Part shown: piece by piece, positions 57,914 through 64,000 of the stretch | How positions within the stretch are numbered: position 1 is the stretch's first letter | How the letters are laid out: every line of letters begins with the position of its first letter | From: Calliopum simillimum | Lineage: Eukaryota > Arthropoda > Insecta > Diptera > Lauxaniidae | Assembly (NCBI GenBank): GCA_951812925.1 | Contig: OX638370.1 | Coordinates: 78,164,004-78,228,003 of the forward strand | DNA: 64,000 nt | Direction: 5' to 3' | Notes under the pieces: generated by a model | What the model saw: the letters and a program-made list of their open reading frames with translations, nothing else | What the model was told of the DNA's origin: nothing | Database searches by the model: none | Program-made: the position numbers and the translations under genes

Positions 57914-58813
57914 TAGGGGAGATTGAGGAGTTTTGCAACAGAGGGAGTTGTGCAACACGTCGATGAATGTCAAATGACAGTAGTTGTCATGTGTCCAACT
58001 ACTGTCAATTGTTTGTCTCGCTACGATCTAACTTTCACCAGCACTCGTCACGTCAATACATATTCTTCGTGTCGCTCTTCATTGTGCGTTGAAAAATTTG
58101 TCGGAGAGTTTCATTGGCCTCTTGTGTTTGCGGTAGTCGCTTGTTGAAGCTGATCATAAAGGTCAGAATATACTACAAAACATTCCTTTGGGAATATTCT
58201 TTCAACTCATGACAGTAATGATGCATTGATGTATCGATGTCACGGTGGCCATTTTGAATATGTAGAAAATGGGGAGTTGCGCAACAAAATATTATAAAGG
58301 CCGTCAAATCATCACCAGCAAAGCGCCCGCTGCAGTGCGCGTTCTGCAGGTAGCGAAAATAATTCCAAGTCCAACCGAATCTGGAGAATTGCAATGCATG
58401 TGAAATGTGCCAATTTAACAGCCAGCTACTACACCTTTATTTTCTGGGAATTGGATTAATTGGTCTTTGTTTTTTTTTTTTTTTTTCTTTTTTGATATTC
58501 ATTATGATTTTCAACTTTACCATTGTTCACAAATAAATTACATAAAGAATATTCATCAAAATATGTAGTTTTTTTTAATTTAAAGCTATGTTGCACAACT
58601 CCCTCCGTGTTGCACAACTCTCCAAAAACGCGTCTTTTGCGCTAACAAGCATAACTTGAAGATTTTTTTAAATTTCAACCGAACCCTTTAGCCAGAAGTT
58701 GTGTTTTGAGGCATACTAGAGATTCTATATACTGAGATGCTAAAAAAAATAAATTTCATAGTTGTTTTTCCTAAAACCAAGCCTGTCGCACAACTCCCCA
58801 TTCTCCTCTTCTT
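57914..58813. mobile_element. TAGGG-ended element E3, motif GAGTTGTGCAAC
   Basis: TAGGGGAGATTGAGGAGTTT and TGCAACAGAGGGAGTTGTGC begin the element. The inverse motif TTGCACAACTC occurs twice near 58592-58620 and as TCGCACAACTCCCC at 58786, followed by ATTCTCCTCTTCT. A direct copy GGGGAGTTGCGCAAC lies at 58271. The right end lacks a clear TA. The interior may hold a decayed finger-like frame (see findings). Confidence 0.7.
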
Positions 58814-58908
58814 TTAAAAAAAAATTTATGGGGGGGTTTTTGTAAAAAAATTCAAAAGTATTTTTAAGTGTAAAAAATGTTGGTGAAAAAAAAAATATGC
58901 TCAACATG
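58814..58908 (+). repeat. Outer flank repeat, between E3 and E4
   Basis: TTTAAAAAAAAATTTATGGG and TTCAAAAGTATTTTTAAGTG are the inverse of the sequence left of E2. It then runs to E4, which starts at 58909. Confidence 0.6.
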
Positions 58909-59822
58909 TAGGGTAGAAGAGGGAGGTTTCGACGCATGGGAGGCTTTGTCAGTGCCAAATTTTGCGATTTCCATTCACACTAACTCCCGCGTGTAATACA
59001 AAAATTCTTACTGGTAATGGTACGCAGTGGTCATAAAAATTTTTCTGCGCAATTCGGCTAGTGTGCGTAGCTAGTCGTGATTTTGTGTTTTTATAGCAAA
59101 TTGATGCAGTATTTGCTTGTTGCTTTTTGTGTGATACTCGGTTAATATAATATAAATTTCCTTCTTTTTTTAGCAGATACTTAAACATATTATTACTGTC
59201 AATACCACATTTAACGTTTGCAAAATAAATAAAAGATTACTGCCAAATTTTGGAAATTTGGAAACAAGTGCATAAGGGAGGATTCGTCAAGTATAAATGA
59301 GAAGATTCGACATCTGAAATTTATACATATGATTCAATTATTTTCCATAAATTTGATTTTTCACAAGATATGGAGTTCGGTACTAATGCCGATGTACAAA
59401 TGAACATAGAATAAGCCTGAATCATGTCTTCAACTCTTTCAAGGCTCTGACCTTCCTGATCCGAATGATTTGCTGGATATGGCTCCGATTGAAGATGACA
59501 TCCCTGATTTTCATTCTGCCATTGTATCACCGGAAGGAATTCGTCTTTTACCATCTACATTCAAAAGGTTGAAGGTTTCAAAAAATCAAGGGAATCAAGA
59601 ATTAATATGACTGACGAAGCCTCCCCAAAAGTGGGAGGTTTCGTAATTTATTTTAACTGTGGTTTTTTTGGTCGCAGCTCCGAAAATAGCGTACATATCG
59701 AATTTTTGGTAATTTACAAAAGAAGCACACATCTATGTGTATTCAAACTAACATGCACAATTGCATTTGGAAGATATAAGGACTTTCTTGTTAGGGTGTT
59801 GAAACCTCCCCCTTCTCCCCTA
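58909..59822 (+). mobile_element. TAGGG-ended element E4, motif GGGAGGTTTCG
   Basis: TAGGGTAGAAGAGGGAGGTT and TCGACGC at the left face GAAACCTCCCCCTTCTCCCC and TA at the right. The motif recurs as GGGAGGATTCGTC at 59277, GACGAAGCCTCCCC near 59621 and GGGAGGTTTCG at 59632. TA flanks both ends. A coding remnant lies at 59410-59610. Confidence 0.72.
59410..59610 (+). pseudogene. Possible pogo/Tigger-type transposase tail in E4
   Basis: A frame opens after a stop and reads SDLPDPNDLLDMAPIEDDIP, then DFHSAIVSPEGIRLLPSTFK and RLKVSKNQGNQELI with a stop. The acidic stretch followed by a V-S-P-E-x-I-R-x-x-P block and a basic tail resembles the segment after the DDE domain in pogo/jerky-like transposases. 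The rest of the enzyme is missing. The match is short and from memory, so it is tentative. Confidence 0.4.
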
Positions 59823-59960
59823 CCTAATAATTTTTTGTAAAAAGAACACTTAAAAATGAATTAGACCAGTTACTAACATATACCAATTTACAAACTTTGG
59901 TGTAACATTTTTGACAAAACACCCTTTTCATGAAAATGACTGAAAACGCCAACTTCCACA
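59823..59960 (+). repeat. Outer flank repeat right of E4
   Basis: ACCAATTTACAAACTTTGG, TTTTCATGAAAATGACTGAA and CACACCCTATATTTTAACAC align in order with the flank right of E1 (18950-19055). It passes without a gap into a DINE-like fragment. Confidence 0.65.
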
Positions 59961-60066
59961 CCCTATATTTTAACACCCAGCCACCCACCCAGCCACCCAC
60001 CCAGCCAACCAGCCAGACAGATGGACATGGCTATATCAACTCAAGAGGTGACGCTGATCAAGAATA
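59961..60066 (+). mobile_element. DINE-like fragment with CCACCCAGCCAG minisatellite
   Basis: CCACCCAGCCACCCACCCAG is followed by GACAGATGGACATGGCTATA and TCAAGAGGTGACGCTGATCA, then AGAATA. A Tc1-like element interrupts it at TA, and its 3' hairpin end was not found beyond the insertion. Confidence 0.75.
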
Positions 60067-60298
60067 TACAGTGCTGTGCATAACATTTGCAACCAAAAAC
60101 ACTTGAAACTGAATTGCCAATTTTCGCCCATTAAAACAGATGCAAATAAAAAACTTTGTATGAGGTTTTATGTCATTTATATTGTTGTTTATAAAACAAA
60201 AATAAAAAGTCCATACATCACTAAAACAAAACTAAAACTTAAGTGCAATATAAAAATGTATCGGTATTGGCTGTGCAAAACATTTGCAACTATAAATC

Positions 60299-60431
60299 TT
60301 AGGGCCGTTTTCACAATGTTCAGTTAAAATATAACTTTCATATAAATAAAAATTTTGTATGAAATTTTATGTCAAAGTGTCAGTTAAAGTTCCAGTTAAG
60401 TCTTAACTGAACATTGTGAAATTGGCCCTAA
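60299..60431. mobile_element. 133-bp MITE with 29-bp ends, nested in the Tc1 relic
   Basis: TTAGGGCCGTTTTCACAATG plus TTCAGTTAA at the left is inverted as TTAACTGAACATTGTGAAAT plus TGGCCCTAA at the right with only a few mismatches. No coding capacity. The target duplication is not clear. Confidence 0.85.
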
Positions 60432-60479
60432 ATTAAAAATTAATAACCAAAAAAATCAATATTTAATGGAATAAACCTT

Positions 60480-61100
60480 GTTTTCTATAACAACAGTGCA
60501 TCTTTTTGGCATGGATGTGATAAAACTATTTTTATATGAATGCGGAATATTTTGCTACCGTGTTTTAACTTCATAAAACAACACATCCTGTTTTCTAAAT
60601 TTTTGATTGCATAATAAGCAATGCATTTTCGTGACTTGACGATTTGATTGGGTTTAGATCTGGCGACTCCGCGGAGCATTAATGAACATCAATATTTGCC
60701 ATTTTATCCAATCTTTTACCACTTTCGACGTGTGCTTAGGGTTGTTATCATGCACGAATATCCATTTTAGTTACATTTTCCGAATCGCATATGGCATCAT
60801 AGTATTTGTAGTATTTTTTTATGATCATTAGACTTCATTATGTCTTCAACACTTTAAATTGGTCCGATTCCTTGCGCAGAGAAGCATTCCCAGACCATGA
60901 TACTACAACCTCTATGCTAGACAGTTCCTCTTGTATATTTCGGGCCTTTCTCTCTTTGGTCTTCTCATAAGACTCTTACCACTCGATCCGCATAAATTAA
61001 GCTTGGACTCGTCAGAAAAGATGGAAATAATAGTTTGGATTTTTGTACAACGTCTTGGTGGTTTTCGTAATTTGCTTGAAGGCCAAGCTACTCTCAAAAC
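60480..61100 (-). pseudogene. Tc1-like transposase, C-terminal two thirds, broken
   Basis: On the minus strand IFSDESKLNLCGSSGKS carries the first Asp (plus 61001-61022). A block equivalent to MVWECFSAQGIGPI follows in a shifted frame. VHDNNPKHTSKVVKDW has the second Asp (plus 60731-60753). SAESPDLNPIK has Lys where Tc1 enzymes have the catalytic Glu (plus 60642-60666). The end reads HPCQKDALLL near 60490. No N-terminal helix-turn-helix could be read. Stops and shifts are many. Confidence 0.75.
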
Positions 61101-61150
61101 TTTTCAATAAATTTTTTTTTATTTGAGAACATACAAAAGTATTAGGTAAG

Positions 61151-64000
61151 TTATAAATAAAATGTTTTATATTTAGTTTATAGCCCCGAAGCAAAATATT
61201 CCTTAAGACAATAGAGACAATTTTGTTTTTTGCTTTATAAACACAGATTTAATCTTATTATTATGGACCAATTTTTGTTTCTTAACCGAAATGGTTCCAT
61301 TTTAATGGTTTTTATTAAATTGAATCAAATAATTTGTTTCCTCTTCTGCACTTAAGAGATTAGGATTTGATTTGTAAATACTTAAGCATTATTTATGACT
61401 GCCGTCAATATCATACGAATATGAAATTATTAAATAATTGTAACACCCGCTGTTTCAATCCAAGCAGTCGACCAAACGATCAACGACAGTGGCGCCCAAA
61501 AGCATCGCTTAATCTCGAATTCCCGCTTATGAGAGACCAGCCACCACCACTTACAGGGTGGAGATTATTTGCAGCATTTGAGTTTGCCTTGCTCCGTTTT
61601 TGCTTTGTTTCTGAATTTTCTAGTAGTCTTCAAAATATTGTACCAAAATCTTGCACACCCTGTGTATTTTTAAATTTGTCGTTGCTTAGTGACCAGGCGT
61701 ATAATGTCTACGAGTCTAATCATAGAAATTCAGCAGCACAAACTGGGTTTTTTTTTTGTTTTGTTTTGTTTTTTCTTTAAATTGGCCACATGGCCGACAT
61801 AGCTATTAGCTGCCGCTGGGGTCCTTTTGAACTGTTGCTATTGCCGTCGCTGCTCTTAAATTGCTCTCATGTAATTTGTGCAAATTTGTTTTTAATAAAA
61901 TGAAAAAAAACGTATCGTATCTAAATGCTTGTTACACGTATCTGCGTATCGGCAGCGATTTATCAGTGAACAAGTAGCGAACCGCTGCCTCAATTGCGAT
62001 TTCATTACGAATTTTTTGAGGTTGTTAAGACCAAATTAAGTGCGAAAATGCGCACCAAGCCAACAATTTAACGACACTGCGCCGCAACCCAAGCATTAAT
62101 TTTGTCTATTTAGACCGACGCGATCGATGGTGGTGGCGATTGTACAGTGCAGCCGGTGCTAAAGGCAGCCAAATTATTCTAAAGGTTTTCGGGTGTTCCC
62201 AATTCGTTAATATTCACACATGCGGGGTGTTTTTCTGAGTGCAATTTAAAAATTAAATCGATTAGGTGAGAAAATTGTTCAATTAGCAAATATTTGCAGA
62301 CAGCAGAAAAAACTGGGGCTTGTTAGTTCATTTAATAACACAGCAGGCCTGTGCACACGGTAGGGTTTCGGGGGTTCAAACCCCCCCCCCCCCAAGAAAG
62401 TCTTTTACCCAAAAAAATTCAATAAATATTCATATTCATATAGGTTTGAGTTGAAAATATTGAAATAAAACAGAATTAATCTAATGGGTACTCGTGAGTA
62501 CAATTTCATTTATAATATAACAGTCATTTTGACAAATTTTAAACAAACAAAAAAAAACCTATTTCCGAAAGAAGGATACCCACTAAAAGAAAAGTATTGG
62601 GCCATTGTAAAGCGAAACTCAAAAGATAGATGGTCGAGTTGCTGACTACATTAAAAAATTTAAAAAAGATGGTTTATGTTGACTATATGTCATGATTTCC
62701 TAAGTTGAAAAATGCATAGAATTTTAGATTCTTGCAAATAATGACTAAAGTTCGTAAAATTAGTAAAATTTAAAAAAGCATAAATTTCCACTAAAGCTAA
62801 GAGAATTAATTTTTTTATAAGATTCAATGAAGTGAATTAAAACAAATATTTTCGTGGCATATAAAAAGTTAAAAGAAAAAATTTCTTAAAACAGTCAAGT
62901 TACAAGCAAATGAAAGTGTGCAATTACTTTTCGGTACAGTCCTTAATCATCTTGGTTTTGCGTTATCGAAACTTTGTTTTAAATCTTTGCTTACCAGTGT
63001 GCTTTAATTTTTTTGCTGACATTTTTTGTTACCTATTTTATTTTTATTCTTTCGTCTATACAAATTAGCTTTAAGTACACTTTTGTTGCCTAGTCTGTAA
63101 GGAATTTATTTCCCAAGACAAATAAAGTAATAAAGTAAAGTAATTCGAAACTACTAACTACTTACTTTTCATTGCTACAATATGAAGTACCAAACATCTG
63201 CGTGTATGAAGCAATAGATAAGTCGTAAATATGTTAACATATTTTTAATTTAATGAGAATCTAAGTAGTTTTGTTAACCAAACCTAATAAACTTTATGAT
63301 AGGCAGTTATGCTTTATTGAGCCATAACAGATGTTATAAGTAAGTTAGATAAGTAAGATCAGTAATAACAATAAATTATAGATAGTTTATGTTTAAACAT
63401 TTTCAGCGTGCAAGAAATACTCACTGTAGTACTAACAAGGTCGCAAGCCCCAACATTAGTCATATGCATATTCTTTAAAGACCTTAAGTGGTCTTTGTTT
63501 TCTTATTGGTCCGCTGATCCATTTTTTTCTATTTTGGTCCTTTTTGAAAGCTTATAAAAAATTGAAACGATTTTGTCAAAAATATCACAACTTTCAAAAA
63601 CTATAATAATAAGTATGATGAAAAGAAATATTTACCCATAAAAAATATTTTTATAGAAACCAACGCAGAAAATTTTTTCAAAACTGATAAATTATCAGAT
63701 TTGCTGCGAACTAAAATTGAAGCGAATATTAGAAATTTTTATATTGAATTTTTAAATCAAATGCAAAAAAGGTTTGATTTTGGAAGGAAAGACTTAAAAT
63801 TCTGATGTTTTATTACTCCTAACGAAGTTTTGTCTGAAACTGAAATATCAATAATGCCTTTGATACAAAATTTTTCTTATTCAATTCAATATGATGTTGA
63901 TATGAGCCGCTCACTGCACAATTCAATTAATTCCATAAATTATTATGTGAAGAAAAACAATAAAATAGTAAGCATCGTTTTTAAATAAAGTCTTCTTATT
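61151..64000. other. Unassigned stretch at the window end
   Basis: The part 61780-62260 is less AT-rich and non-repetitive, with AGGTGAGAAAA at 62265 as a possible donor site, so a host exon or regulatory sequence is conceivable. A run of 13 C is at 62381-62393. The rest to 64000 is AT-rich with no supported gene. Confidence 0.4.

Larger units (their letters stand above)
60069..61150 (-). mobile_element. Second Tc1-like element relic
   Basis: It begins CAGTGCTGTGCATAACATTT after the TA at 60067-60068. A direct repeat, GGCTGTGCAAAACATTTGC, lies 200 bp inside (60269), like the doubled binding sites of IR/DR-type Tc1 elements. The right terminal repeat was not located, so the right boundary is approximate. 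A MITE is nested at 60299. Confidence 0.7.

Noticed and set aside
62341..62400. A G/C-run regulatory element around the 13-C tract
   Set aside because: A single homopolymer of this length is as likely a sequencing or slippage artefact. Nothing nearby supports a function.

Overview
This window is eukaryotic, AT-rich, and behaves as intergenic or intronic DNA of a higher fly (Diptera, Brachycera; a tephritid or calyptrate is the likeliest source, but I cannot separate these). The reasons are mariner and Tc1 relics of insect type, repeats closely resembling the Drosophila DINE-1/INE-1 Helitron-derived family, CAA/CAG (opa-like) tracts, and almost no long open frames. I see no complete host protein gene. 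Nearly everything recognisable is a transposable element, mostly dead and often nested.

Layout. 1-12.3 kb: a CCGGAA-motif element (1431-1914), a 191-bp MITE (2175-2365), a deleted mariner (copy A, 3608-4320), a second mariner (5045-5944), a DINE-like copy (8658-9025) and a TA-flanked MITE (10801-11495). 12-19 kb: two unassigned open frames, mariner copy B (13104-13806), a 954-bp foldback (14383-15336), a non-LTR retrotransposon tail, DINE modules, and the first TAGGG-ended element, E1 (18042-18935). 21.3-23 kb: the 3' coding tail of a non-LTR element running into about 1.43 kb of nearly perfect (CCTAA)n, that is (TTAGG)n on the minus strand. 24-34.5 kb: MITEs, a GGTGTCAGCG element with a nested MITE, a palindromic AAGCGCTT element, a nested element encoding broken AT-hooks plus a PHD-like zinc finger (31826-33026), and a DINE copy split by mariner copy C. 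36-47 kb: a transposase tail fragment, a DINE copy with a foldback insert, TAGGG-ended elements E7 and E5, a tRNA-like sequence, another foldback, a Tc1 relic and a complete DINE copy. 49-54.6 kb: mariner copy D, a 2.6-kb element with terminal inverted repeats of about 380 bp and an 8-bp target duplication, and a near full-length dead mariner. 56.7-61.2 kb: a composite of E2, a foldback, E3 and E4 bounded by shared flanks, then a DINE fragment and a Tc1 relic carrying a small MITE. The rest is low-complexity or unassigned.

The most unusual pattern is a set of at least six elements (E1-E5, E7) that share an outer terminus TAGGG(G/T)AGA but differ in the motif just inside it. In each element its own motif recurs at the other end in inverted orientation, and usually also internally. 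E4 carries a peptide resembling a pogo/Tigger transposase tail, and the separate PHD/AT-hook element looks like the C-terminus of the same kind of transposase. I infer an assemblage of pogo-like non-autonomous elements whose presumed transposase-binding sites have diversified on a common architecture.

All element classes are proposed from reading motifs and inverted repeats by eye. No database search was possible.
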